NCBI RefSeq assembly: GCF_017498085.1
Contig: NZ_JAGBKM010000004.1
Span: 98,041 to 162,040 of the forward strand
Origin: Psychrobacter coccoides
GTDB lineage: Bacteria; Pseudomonadota; Gammaproteobacteria; Pseudomonadales; Moraxellaceae
DNA length: 64,000 nt
Reading direction: 5' to 3'
The translations under genes were made by a program, and so were the position numbers. The first letter of the stretch is position 1, and the number at the start of each line of letters is the position of its first letter. The notes beneath the pieces are model-generated. The model was not told where the DNA came from, did no database searches, and saw only the letters and a list, made by a program, of their open reading frames with translations. Below, piece after piece: positions 21,717 to 29,943 of the stretch.

Positions 21717-21735
21717 ATGATACAACATGTATCAT
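21717..21735. promoter_or_regulatory. Candidate operator palindrome upstream of the acyl-CoA synthetase/liu cluster
   Basis: ATGATACA and TGTATCAT form a perfect 8-bp inverted repeat separated by ACA, about 100 bases upstream of the cluster's first start codon. The size and symmetry suit a dimeric repressor, for instance of the TetR type. No regulator gene is present in the cluster. The rest of the 388-base gap (21617-22004) shows no convincing gene. Confidence 0.5.
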
Positions 21736-22004
21736 TTAAGACAAATCTCTGCAAAGACACTGCTTAACTTGACATCACTTTAAAAGACCAGCATAGCAAG
21801 AAAAACCAGTGTCCGTACTACATCTTGTAGCTGCAGCACCTTTGCCCTTAACCGTACGTTTCAGGCATAGTATAATAACAAACAATAATACAGAGTGGCT
21901 TAAATCCATAAAACCACTCTATACCATAATAGTATTTGGCCAGCTTTACCAGTATTTTGCTTATTGGTATGTTATAGACGTACTTGCCACTTTTTTATAT
22001 GTTT

Positions 22005-23225
22005 TTATGCGGTTACTGGTGCTTTGATAGTCACTGTTGCACTGACCTCACCAGTTTCATTGAGTAAGTCCATGACAAGCTCATTATCACTTTCAGTCTT
22101 CACTTGCCAATCGCCCTTAGCTTGTGGCACACCAGTAATCATGACCGAAATGGCTTTGTTTTTTAGGCGAATCATCGGTGACTTATGCTCATAGCCATCA
22201 TGCTCATGACCTAAGATATCGTCGGCAATGGTCGCCGCTTGGGCGCGCAGCGGTGCCACATAACGACAGGCCACGCCATTGATAGACATGCAGTCACCGA
22301 TGGCATAAATGTTGGAGGCGTTGGTACGCAGCGTTTGGCTATCAACGACGATACCAGTGCGACGATTAAACTCTACCCCAGCAGCGGTAGGCAATTTATC
22401 ATCGACGACCAAACCTGTACTGGCAATCACATGATCGACGACTAGCGTTTTAGGAGACTCTTGTGTTTCACCTTCTACGGCAAGTGTCTCATAACTGACC
22501 TGTAACTTACGCTCATTGCTGTTATTATCATTGATGCGAGTCACGCTTGAGACTTGGCTGCTCCCCAAGAAGTTAATCCCTTGTGACTTGATCGCTTGCG
22601 CAATACGAGCGGTTGCTTTTGGCGGGAGCATTTGTGAGAGGGGCGCCTCGTTGAGATCCAAAAGTGTCACCTCATGTCCAGCCTTTAGTAGATCCTCTGC
22701 AATCTCTGTCCCAACCATACCAGCACCGATAATCGCAACATGCTGGCTGCCTGTTGCCAACTGCTCTTGTAGTTGTCCAAAGCGCTCAATATGATTGACG
22801 TGCCAGACCAAGTCTTCTGGTAAGCTTGACGGAAAGATAGGATGTGCACCCATCGCCAGTACTAACTTATCGTAGCTGATCGTCGCATAGTTGGTATAGA
22901 CAGGGTCTGAGCGTAGACCTGAGACGAGGTGACATTGTTGACTGACAGCATCGATATCACTCACTTGGGTATGAGCGAGTAACTTAACATTGGCTGCCTC
23001 TGCCGCCTCGGCACCAGTTGCTCGTACGAGATCGGCAGCGCTTTTGTTTTGGCTGATTGCCATGGTCAACATAGGCTTATGATAACGATCACCGCTGTCC
23101 GTGGTGACTAGGGTAATGGGGATGTCTTTATCCTTTGCTCGAATGGCATCGATGACATGCCAGCCTGCTAACCCTGCGCCGATGACGACAACGCCCGCTT
23201 GTGATGATAGGTTTTCTGTACTCAT
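22005..23225 (-). CDS. rubB: FAD-dependent oxidoreductase, probable rubredoxin-NAD(+) reductase
   Basis: This 406-residue pyridine-nucleotide-disulfide-type flavoprotein has an N-terminal FAD dinucleotide fold (VVVIGAGLAGWHVIDAIR), a central NAD fold (VAIIGAGMVGTEIAEDLLKAGHEVTLLD) and the second FAD motif NIYAIGDCMSINGV. The KPMLTMAISQ segment and the C-terminal region fit rubredoxin reductases of Pseudomonas and Acinetobacter. It would pass electrons from NAD(P)H to rubredoxin. No rubredoxin gene lies in the window, so the partner is elsewhere. GGAG precedes the ATG. Confidence 0.85.
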   Translation of the reverse strand: MSTENLSSQAGVVVIGAGLAGWHVIDAIRAKDKDIPITLVTTDSGDRYHKPMLTMAISQNKSAADLVRATGAEAAEAANVKLLAHTQVSDIDAVSQQCHLVSGLRSDPVYTNYATISYDKLVLAMGAHPIFPSSLPEDLVWHVNHIERFGQLQEQLATGSQHVAIIGAGMVGTEIAEDLLKAGHEVTLLDLNEAPLSQMLPPKATARIAQAIKSQGINFLGSSQVSSVTRINDNNSNERKLQVSYETLAVEGETQESPKTLVVDHVIASTGLVVDDKLPTAAGVEFNRRTGIVVDSQTLRTNASNIYAIGDCMSINGVACRYVAPLRAQAATIADDILGHEHDGYEHKSPMIRLKNKAISVMITGVPQAKGDWQVKTESDNELVMDLLNETGEVSATVTIKAPVTA

Positions 23226-23364
23226 ATTGGCTCCGATATAGTTTATAACCGTTATAGATTTTCTTAATTATCAGCATTTTTGCCCTATTGTATCAGTAAA
23301 CAGCCATACACTCATATAGACAGTCATAGCCACATCAGTATTTATGCTATAAGTCTACTACTAC

Positions 23365-23388
23365 AAAAAAGCGCCTAATCATAGGCGC
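23365..23388 (-). terminator. Rho-independent terminator of the gltIJKL operon
   Basis: GCGCCTA (23371-23377) pairs with TAGGCGC (23382-23388), and six A on the plus strand at 23365-23370 give the T run on the minus strand. It lies 30 bases past the gltL stop. Confidence 0.85.
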
Positions 23389-23417
23389 TAAATATCATTG
23401 TAAAGCGAGACATGGGC

Positions 23418-24224
23418 TCAATGATTTAAAATCTTTGATAAAAATGCTTGTGCCCGCTCGCTTTTTGCCGCCTCAAAAAACTCATTTTTACTACAGTTTT
23501 CTACGATATAGCCCTCGTCCATAAAAATAATACGATTGGCAACTTGTCTGGCAAAACCCATCTCATGGGTCACACACATCATAGTCATACCATCACGGGT
23601 CAGCTCGACCATCACATCGAGCACTTCTTGAATCATCTCAGGGTCAAGCGCTGAGGTTGGCTCATCAAACAGCATGGCTACTGGATCCATCGCTAACGCT
23701 CGTGCAATCGCCACTCGCTGCTGCTGCCCTCCAGAGAGCTCGGCGGGGTACTTTGGTGCCTGAGCACTAAGCCCAACACGATCCAGATAGGCCATACCTT
23801 TTTTCTTAGCCTCACTCTCACTTCGTCCTAAGACTTTGATTTGTGCGACCGTCAAATTGTCAATAATGGTCAGATGCGGAAACAATTCAAAGTGCTGAAA
23901 TACCATCCCTACACTACTGCGTAGTTTTGGCAGATTGGTCTTTGGTGCACCGACGGAGATTCCATTGACTATGATTTCACCTTGCTGAAAAGGCTCTAAG
24001 CCATTGACCGTCTTAATCAGTGTCGACTTGCCGCTGCCTGAAGGACCACAAACCACGACCACATCGCCCTTGTGAACATGAGCGGTACAGTCAGTGAGCA
24101 CTTGAAAGTCGCCATACCATTTACTGACATCCGTCATTTTTATTACGATCTCGTCGCTGGCATGGCCGTTATCTGTGACCAAGCCACCAAAGCTATTTAT
24201 ATATGTATCAGCATTACTCATCAC
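23418..24224 (-). CDS. gltL: Polar amino acid ABC transporter ATPase (glutamate/aspartate type)
   Basis: The 268-residue ATPase has Walker [10 protein letters not shown] (residues 60-68), the signature LSGGQQQR, Walker [13 protein letters not shown], and a downstream H-loop (VTHEMGF). The N-terminus is about 25 residues longer than usual. It powers uptake through the GltJK permease pair. It is the last gene of a binding protein-permease-permease-ATPase operon, the E. coli gltIJKL order. Specificity for glutamate or aspartate is inferred from that order and overall similarity. Confidence 0.93.
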   Translation of the reverse strand: MMSNADTYINSFGGLVTDNGHASDEIVIKMTDVSKWYGDFQVLTDCTAHVHKGDVVVVCGPSGSGKSTLIKTVNGLEPFQQGEIIVNGISVGAPKTNLPKLRSSVGMVFQHFELFPHLTIIDNLTVAQIKVLGRSESEAKKKGMAYLDRVGLSAQAPKYPAELSGGQQQRVAIARALAMDPVAMLFDEPTSALDPEMIQEVLDVMVELTRDGMTMMCVTHEMGFARQVANRIIFMDEGYIVENCSKNEFFEAAKSERAQAFLSKILNH

Positions 24225-24279
24225 TGGCTCCTAGCCATATTGCTTTATTATTGGTTATAAAAACGCCAATCAAGTCGTC

Positions 24280-24951
24280 TTAAAAGCGCAAACGTTTTTG
24301 TACCTGTTGTACACCGATAGAGGCGGTGACACTGATGATAAAATATACTGCACCTGCACCTAAGATATAGGGCGTTAGCAACCCCATTAGCTCGCCACGC
24401 ACATAGGCGGCGCGAAAAAAGTCGGTCAAACCGATAGCAAATACCAAGGTCGTGTCTTGAAACAAAATAATACATTGCTGCAAAATCAGCGGCAGCATCT
24501 TGCGAAAGGCTTGGGGCAATACAACCAAGCGCATGGTCTGCCCATACGTCATCCCCAAGGCTTTGGCAGCATTGACCTGTCCGCTACCAATAGACTGAAT
24601 ACCAGCACGTACTACTTCTGAGAAGTAAGCGGCCTCAAACATCATGAAGGCAACCACGCAGGAGGCAAAAGCGGCATCCAACTGCAGGTACTTCCCTGCG
24701 ATCCAAAAGTAGATCATAGGGACCGCAAAATAAAACCACAGCAATACCAGTAGCAGCGGCACAGAGCGAAAATAATTGACGTATAACTTAGCAGGCACTT
24801 CAAGTGCTTTGATACCTGATAAACGCATTAACGCCAATACCGTACCCAAACTGATACCACCCAGTATCGCCAAAAACAACACCTTGAGCGTGGTCATCAT
24901 GCCACCCATCAAACCAGGATAGGCGGTCGCAAGCTCTGTCATCATATTCAT
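24280..24951 (-). CDS. gltK: Amino acid ABC transporter permease (GltK-like)
   Basis: This 223-residue inner-membrane protein has several hydrophobic helices. The permease EAA loop appears as EVVRAGIQSIGSGQVNAAKALGMTYGQTMRLVVLPQA, which contacts the ATPase. It belongs to the HisMQ family. Its start overlaps the gltJ stop by four bases, so the two are translationally coupled. Confidence 0.92.
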   Translation of the reverse strand: MNMMTELATAYPGLMGGMMTTLKVLFLAILGGISLGTVLALMRLSGIKALEVPAKLYVNYFRSVPLLLVLLWFYFAVPMIYFWIAGKYLQLDAAFASCVVAFMMFEAAYFSEVVRAGIQSIGSGQVNAAKALGMTYGQTMRLVVLPQAFRKMLPLILQQCIILFQDTTLVFAIGLTDFFRAAYVRGELMGLLTPYILGAGAVYFIISVTASIGVQQVQKRLRF

Positions 24952-25694
24952 TTCTGACTCCCTGCGATAAGCCCTGGCACCCGCAACTTACGCTCAATCA
25001 AGCCCATAATGGCAATCAAGGACAGATTAAACACCAAATAAATTACCGTGGCATAGGTATATATTTCTAGGTTGTTTTGGGTGTATTCACTGATGGTTTT
25101 GGTCTGGCTAATCAGCTCCATGACCCCGACCAGTGAGGCCACTGAGGCGTTTTTAAAGCAGTTGGTCAGCTCTGAGCTAAGCGGCGGCAGTATGATACGA
25201 AAGGCTTGTGGTAAGAGCACTTCTTTATAGGCTTGCGGGATGCTAAAACCCAGTGCATAAGCGGCATTGACTTGGCCCTGTGGTAGTGATTCGATGCCTG
25301 TACGTACCTGCTCGACGATGCGAGCAGCGGTAAACAACCCAAGACCGATACTCGCTGAAAGCATGGCAGAGGTGTTTGGAGACAAGTCTTTATACCACCA
25401 TTCTTGCAAAGCAGGTGTCAGCCAGCCAGGGGCCACATAAAACCAAAAGAACAGTTGTACAAGCAGGGGAATATTACGAAAAAAAGTCACATAAGCGGTG
25501 CCAATACTACGGGCAGTCTTACTGGGCAAGGTACGCATGATACCTAAGATGGTGCCGACGACCATGGCGATGGCCCAAGCAATACTACCAATCAGTAGCA
25601 ACCAGCCCAGACCCGTTATCATCCAATGGAGGTACAGCTCACTACCTACGCCAGTTTGCTCAAACAGCACACCCCAGTTCCAGCTGTAGTTCAT
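24948..25694 (-). CDS. gltJ: Amino acid ABC transporter permease (GltJ-like)
   Basis: The 248-residue HisMQ-family permease begins MNYSWNWGVLFEQ and contains the loop TGIESLPQGQVNAAYALGFSIPQAYKEVLLPQA for ATPase contact. LTNCFKNASVASLVGVMEL is typical of the GltJ side. It pairs with GltK to form the channel and overlaps that gene by four bases. Two hairpins separate it from gltI upstream. Confidence 0.92.
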   Translation of the reverse strand: MNYSWNWGVLFEQTGVGSELYLHWMITGLGWLLLIGSIAWAIAMVVGTILGIMRTLPSKTARSIGTAYVTFFRNIPLLVQLFFWFYVAPGWLTPALQEWWYKDLSPNTSAMLSASIGLGLFTAARIVEQVRTGIESLPQGQVNAAYALGFSIPQAYKEVLLPQAFRIILPPLSSELTNCFKNASVASLVGVMELISQTKTISEYTQNNLEIYTYATVIYLVFNLSLIAIMGLIERKLRVPGLIAGSQK

Positions 25695-25710
25695 TGTTGT
25701 CTCTCCAATA

Positions 25711-25759
25711 CGTGAGCGATAGGCTCACGCCTCAGATCAGTCTTCACTACTGCTCTGAG
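25711..25759 (-). promoter_or_regulatory. Two intercistronic hairpins between gltI and gltJ
   Basis: CGTGAGC/GCTCACG (25711-25729, 7 bp) and CTCAGA/TCTGAG (25731-25759, 6 bp with a longer loop) lie back to back in the 100-base gltI-gltJ spacer. Such structures commonly let binding protein mRNA accumulate above permease mRNA. There is no T run, so partial termination or mRNA stabilisation is more likely than full termination. Confidence 0.5.
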
Positions 25760-25794
25760 CGCATGAGCAATCTATTTTGAGGGACCAACAATCA

Positions 25795-26772
25795 TTACTG
25801 TCCAGCGTCTTTTGGCTGAGCGCTGTCATGAGGATTGGCGATGAGTGCCTTTAGGTTATCTGACATCTCAAAGTTTAGATTGACGTTTTTGGGAGGAATA
25901 GGGTTCATAAACCACTTATCGTAGATGCTATTTATCTCACCCGAGCTAAAGACATCAGTCAAGGCTTCATCAACCACAGCTTTAAACTCAGGATCATCTT
26001 TACGCATCATACAGCCATAGATTTCAAAGGACTGCGGCTCACCAACGATTACCCAGTTATCAGGGTTTTTGGACTTGGCTTGCTCGCCTGCTAGTAGCAC
26101 ATCATCCATCATAAAAGCGTCAGCACGACCGTTTTCCAACATTAAGAAGCTTTCGCCATGGTCCTTGGCAGAGATGATATCTGTATCCATCTCGTTGTCA
26201 TCGATATACTGACGAATATAACGCTCTGATGTCGTACCTGCCGTGGTGACCAAAGTCTTATCGGCTAAGTCTTCAAAGTCATTGATACCAGAGTCAGTTG
26301 CTGTAAGAAGACGGGTGCCAATTTCAAAAAATCCATTAGAAAACGCCACTTGTTTTTGGCGCTCTTCGTTGTTGGTGGTGGAGCCACATTCAAAGTCGAT
26401 AGTGCCGTTTTGTACCAATGGAATACGAGTTTGTGACGTAATGAGGTTATACCGGACGTTTAGGTCTGGCATATTTAGCTTTTGCTTGACTGCTTCGACG
26501 ACCTTCATTTCTAAATCATGAGCATAGCCCATAGGCTGATTGGGGTCATCAGCGATATACGAAAATGGAATAGAGGAGTCGCGATAACCGACGACAATAG
26601 TGCCTGAATCTTTTATTTTTTGTAGGGTGCCGCTCAGATTGGCTGCCGTATCCGTCGCTGCATCATCTGTTGCCACTTCCTCACTGGTAGTCTGGCTACT
26701 GTTATTACAACCAACCAATCCTAACGCCATAAAGGCGACCAAAGTTAATGGCTTAGAAATAGAGTGAATCAT
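25795..26772 (-). CDS. gltI: Glutamate/aspartate-type substrate-binding lipoprotein
   Basis: The 325-residue protein is a family 3 solute-binding protein: GTIVVGYRDSSIPFSY, GYAHDLEMKVVEAVK, RIPLVQNGTIDFECGSTTNNEERQKQVAFS and MMRKDDPEFKAVVDEAL match GltI. Unlike E. coli GltI it has a lipobox (ALGLVGC, cysteine at about residue 22), so it should be anchored by lipid. It captures the amino acid for GltJKL. First gene of the operon. Confidence 0.92.
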   Translation of the reverse strand: MIHSISKPLTLVAFMALGLVGCNNSSQTTSEEVATDDAATDTAANLSGTLQKIKDSGTIVVGYRDSSIPFSYIADDPNQPMGYAHDLEMKVVEAVKQKLNMPDLNVRYNLITSQTRIPLVQNGTIDFECGSTTNNEERQKQVAFSNGFFEIGTRLLTATDSGINDFEDLADKTLVTTAGTTSERYIRQYIDDNEMDTDIISAKDHGESFLMLENGRADAFMMDDVLLAGEQAKSKNPDNWVIVGEPQSFEIYGCMMRKDDPEFKAVVDEALTDVFSSGEINSIYDKWFMNPIPPKNVNLNFEMSDNLKALIANPHDSAQPKDAGQ

Positions 26773-27121
26773 GAGATATATCCTTTTATCACATCATTAC
26801 AAATTGAGAGTGATGACTTAACCACTGCTGTGGAAAGTCACTATTAAACGGCATAGCGTCATATACTTTAGCGCTACGCATACACATTGTTACTATGAGT
26901 TATCATAATGCAACTGAATCTTACTGTACAACAATTTATATCCGGTTAGTAATGTTTTTTCCGATAACAGGCAATCAATTTCTACGGTTTTTATACCTCC
27001 TAGTTAAAAACCTTAAATTAATAATACGCCCCTAAGACTATTTTGCTTGTTATTGATAAATCCACAGTCATCCCCATAAAGCTAGCAACTTCTCAATATT
27101 ACCAGTATCAAAAAGACTTTT
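26773..27121. other. Divergent intergenic region gltI/hslO, no gene seen
   Basis: These 349 AT-rich bases must hold the promoters for gltI (minus) and hslO (plus). I see no convincing small gene, hairpin or repeat. Confidence 0.6.
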
Positions 27122-28078
27122 ATGACTCAAACCAATCACAACCAGCAAACTCAAGATATCAATACTATGACTATCGAAAATGACGTCCGTCAGCGCTTTT
27201 TTATTCAAGACTCACCTGTCCGTGGAGATGTGGTACGCCTGTCACGCAGCTATGCCACTATCATTGCTCAAAAACCTTACCCTGAGGCCATTAAGCGCTT
27301 ATTGGGTGAGATGCTAACGGCAGCCAGCTTGCTGATAGGCACCCTAAAAATCGATGGTCACTTATCTATTCAGCTGCAGTCGTCAGACAGTGACAGCCTA
27401 CTTAACTGGGCGATGGCTGAGTGCGATCAGTCTGGTATCATTCGTGCGCTTGCCAGCTGGAAAGCAGAGACGGACGAGCAAATACAAGCGTGGAATGACA
27501 TGACCAGCGCCAATCAAGCCTTTGCAGAGCTTGGCGCACCAGGTCAAGGAGTGCTGTTTATTAACATTCAACCTGAAGGCAGTGAGCCTTATCAAGGTAT
27601 CGTAGAGCGCAGTCATGATAACCTAGCCGATTGTTTGGCCCATTATCAAAAACAGTCTGCCCAGATTCCTACGCTTATCAATTTGGCCTCCGATGGCTTG
27701 CAAGCCGGTGGTATCCTCGTCCAGCTCCTGCCACGTCGTGATGAAGAAGAACAAGCGCATGTGGACACTGACTTATGGCCGCGCTTGTCTTTACTGACAC
27801 GCACCATCAAACCCGAAGAGCTGACTACTTTACCTGCTACTGAACTGCTGTATCGCTTATACAATGAAGAGGAAGTGGTATTACCTGATGCAGTGGCGTT
27901 GGCGTTTGGCTGTACGTGCTCACGCGAGAAGTGTGAAACCGCAATTTTGCAAATCGGTCAACAAGAGGCGCTAGACATCGTTGCCGAACAAGAGGGAAGC
28001 TTTGAGATGGATTGTGGGTTCTGTGGAGAGGTTTATGCTTTCAATGAAGATGACGTTGCAGCAATATTTGCTGACTAA
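27122..28078 (+). CDS. hslO: Redox-regulated chaperone Hsp33
   Basis: The 318-residue protein carries the Hsp33 core (DVRQRFFIQDSPVRGDVVRLS, EMLTAASLLIGTLKIDGHLSIQLQ). The C-terminal zinc switch CTC ... CGFC (about residues 264-300) opens under oxidative stress to activate holdase activity. Starts at 27122 and 27167 are both in frame; the family usually begins near the second, and neither has a clear ribosome site. It stands alone with a hairpin downstream. Confidence 0.95.
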   Translation: MTQTNHNQQTQDINTMTIENDVRQRFFIQDSPVRGDVVRLSRSYATIIAQKPYPEAIKRLLGEMLTAASLLIGTLKIDGHLSIQLQSSDSDSLLNWAMAECDQSGIIRALASWKAETDEQIQAWNDMTSANQAFAELGAPGQGVLFINIQPEGSEPYQGIVERSHDNLADCLAHYQKQSAQIPTLINLASDGLQAGGILVQLLPRRDEEEQAHVDTDLWPRLSLLTRTIKPEELTTLPATELLYRLYNEEEVVLPDAVALAFGCTCSREKCETAILQIGQQEALDIVAEQEGSFEMDCGFCGEVYAFNEDDVAAIFAD

Positions 28079-28133
28079 GTCTCCATCTGTCTTTATAAAT
28101 CCTTATTTTATAAACATTTAGTTGCCTGCTAAT

Positions 28134-28160
28134 CACCCTCAAGTATGATACTTGGGGGTG
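28134..28160. terminator. Hairpin between convergent hslO and the hydrolase gene
   Basis: CACCCTCAAGTA pairs with TACTTGGGGGTG (one T-G pair) around TGA. It has only a short T run on the plus side and probably serves hslO. Confidence 0.65.
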
Positions 28161-28188
28161 CTTTCATATTCAACAGACGCTGGCCACT

Positions 28189-29676
28189 TCAAATCGCCAC
28201 ATTGAACTTATCAGGATAGGAGTGTATGCGAGTACCCAGTGCATCTGCTTCTACATCAAAGCGGCTTTTGCCATTGTCTAATAGCCAAGCAACGACCTGC
28301 TGCTGCACCCTTTCGTTATAAATTAAGCTCATATGACCCACCCCATAAAACACAGCTTTATGACGCTCTGGTACTAGCAGTGCATGCTCTCCTTCATGAT
28401 CGCCTAATGCAGACTCTACTGTCACTAGTCCATCGCCTAATAAACTGGTAGCCATAGAGTCATAATGACCCTCGACCAATGTCGCTGCTACCAGATAGGT
28501 GTTGATATGTCTAGGCAAGCGTGCAGGATGACGAAACTCCTGTGGCAAGACACTTCGGCCCTCCATAGACTTCCAGTCAGCATCACGAATGCTGCCATGA
28601 CGCAGATCAATGATGCCGGCACTGCGCAGGTCGCCAAGCTTGGCAAGCGCATTTGCAAACGGCAGTCTTGCAATGACTTCTTGTACAAAAAACCCAATAC
28701 GCTCAAGAATAGCGCCATGATGTGGCGACCCTAAGGTCACAAGATTGCCGACACGCTTGACCCACTCCAAACCATCTTGCTTACCATAAAACAGCGCACT
28801 ACGAGCAACCAACCCGCCCATACTATGGCCAACCAAATCTATCTGAGAGATATTTGGGTTATGATCCAGTAAGTCTTGCAGCACTTTTGAGAGACTGCGC
28901 CCATTGCGTGAGATACGACGACCAGTGTTGTAGTCAAGATATAGTACTGTGGTCTCTGGCTGACTTCGAAAAACCTTTTCACCCAAACCATCGTTATCGA
29001 ACGACTGCCAGCTCAGATAACTCAGACAAAGACCATGACATAACACCACCGCACGCCCCACGATCTCACCACTTTGTGGCTTTCCATCTCGATTATAGAG
29101 CACCATAGGCAAGGCAATGGGGTTTTTATGAGTGACAAGATGATCGCCCATCACACCATTTAACACATTCACCAGTTGTTTAACCGCTCCCGTTACTGGG
29201 CGGGCGGTTTGCTGATTTATTGCCGTTTTATAGAGCCGAAACACGGTTGCTAAGTTTTTACCGACCAATAGCATCATATAGCGTACCGTACCATAGATAC
29301 GACCGGTAAGGCCCTTCTGCCATTTGTTTAGATTAAGGTCATTGAAGCGCCCTATGGGACGCAAGATGACCTCACGGTGAATGGCTTCGACAATATCAGT
29401 GACCTCAACCATGCCCAAGGTCGCCAGCTGCGCTAGCCCCTCAAAAAAATCCCCAATAGAAACGTAATCTCCAGCAGCAGGGCTTTCAATAGCAGAACTG
29501 TCATCTACTGCCGACAGTGCAGACTCATCGACATAAATATAGTCAAGCTCAGCCAACTGCTCATACACCTCACCCTGAAAGCGCTTACTCGCATCAGAGT
29601 TGGGATGCACGACTGACTCCCGCTGCGTGACAGCAAAAAGATCGTGAATGATATCAAGCGACTTTGGGCTAAGCAT
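28189..29676 (-). CDS. Lipase-like alpha/beta hydrolase
   Basis: The 495-residue protein has a helical N-terminal half of about 200 residues without recognisable motif, then an alpha/beta hydrolase. AVVLCHGLCLS (oxyanion region) is followed by the nucleophile elbow GHSMGG (about residue 290), GSPHHG, a likely aspartate in LLGDGLVTVESAL, and GVGHMSL with the catalytic histidine near residue 450. It resembles lipases of the PGAP1 type. No signal peptide is visible, so it is probably cytoplasmic or membrane-associated. The substrate is unknown. Confidence 0.8.
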   Translation of the reverse strand: MLSPKSLDIIHDLFAVTQRESVVHPNSDASKRFQGEVYEQLAELDYIYVDESALSAVDDSSAIESPAAGDYVSIGDFFEGLAQLATLGMVEVTDIVEAIHREVILRPIGRFNDLNLNKWQKGLTGRIYGTVRYMMLLVGKNLATVFRLYKTAINQQTARPVTGAVKQLVNVLNGVMGDHLVTHKNPIALPMVLYNRDGKPQSGEIVGRAVVLCHGLCLSYLSWQSFDNDGLGEKVFRSQPETTVLYLDYNTGRRISRNGRSLSKVLQDLLDHNPNISQIDLVGHSMGGLVARSALFYGKQDGLEWVKRVGNLVTLGSPHHGAILERIGFFVQEVIARLPFANALAKLGDLRSAGIIDLRHGSIRDADWKSMEGRSVLPQEFRHPARLPRHINTYLVAATLVEGHYDSMATSLLGDGLVTVESALGDHEGEHALLVPERHKAVFYGVGHMSLIYNERVQQQVVAWLLDNGKSRFDVEADALGTRIHSYPDKFNVAI

Positions 29677-29842
29677 AATAATGACATGTTTGATAAAGAG
29701 ATTGCATTACATACTAGCGGTTAAGCACGTAAAACAAAAGCTAATTGATTCAATTCATAGCCATGTAAGATCAAGCCTGCTTGCAGTGAAGTAACTGGCT
29801 CGATGTCATGGAGAAAGTTGAAGAAAAATAACAATGTACCAA

Positions 29843-29896
29843 AAAGAGGGTATAACCACATAAAACCATCACGCTCAGCTGAAAGTTTTATGTGGT
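29843..29896 (-). terminator. Terminator after phoX
   Basis: ACCACATAAAAC (29855-29866) pairs perfectly with GTTTTATGTGGT (29885-29896) around an 18-base loop. Read on the minus strand it continues into CCCTCTTTTT. It lies about 48 bases beyond the phoX stop. Confidence 0.7.
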
Positions 29897-29943
29897 GTTA
29901 TTAGGTACTACGCTGCTGATTATTTAAGTCAACTAAGCGGCTA

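Noticed and set aside
21809..22194. Plus-strand frames between and into the rubredoxin reductase gene
   Set aside because: They overlap the confirmed reductase on the other strand, and no ribosome site precedes them.
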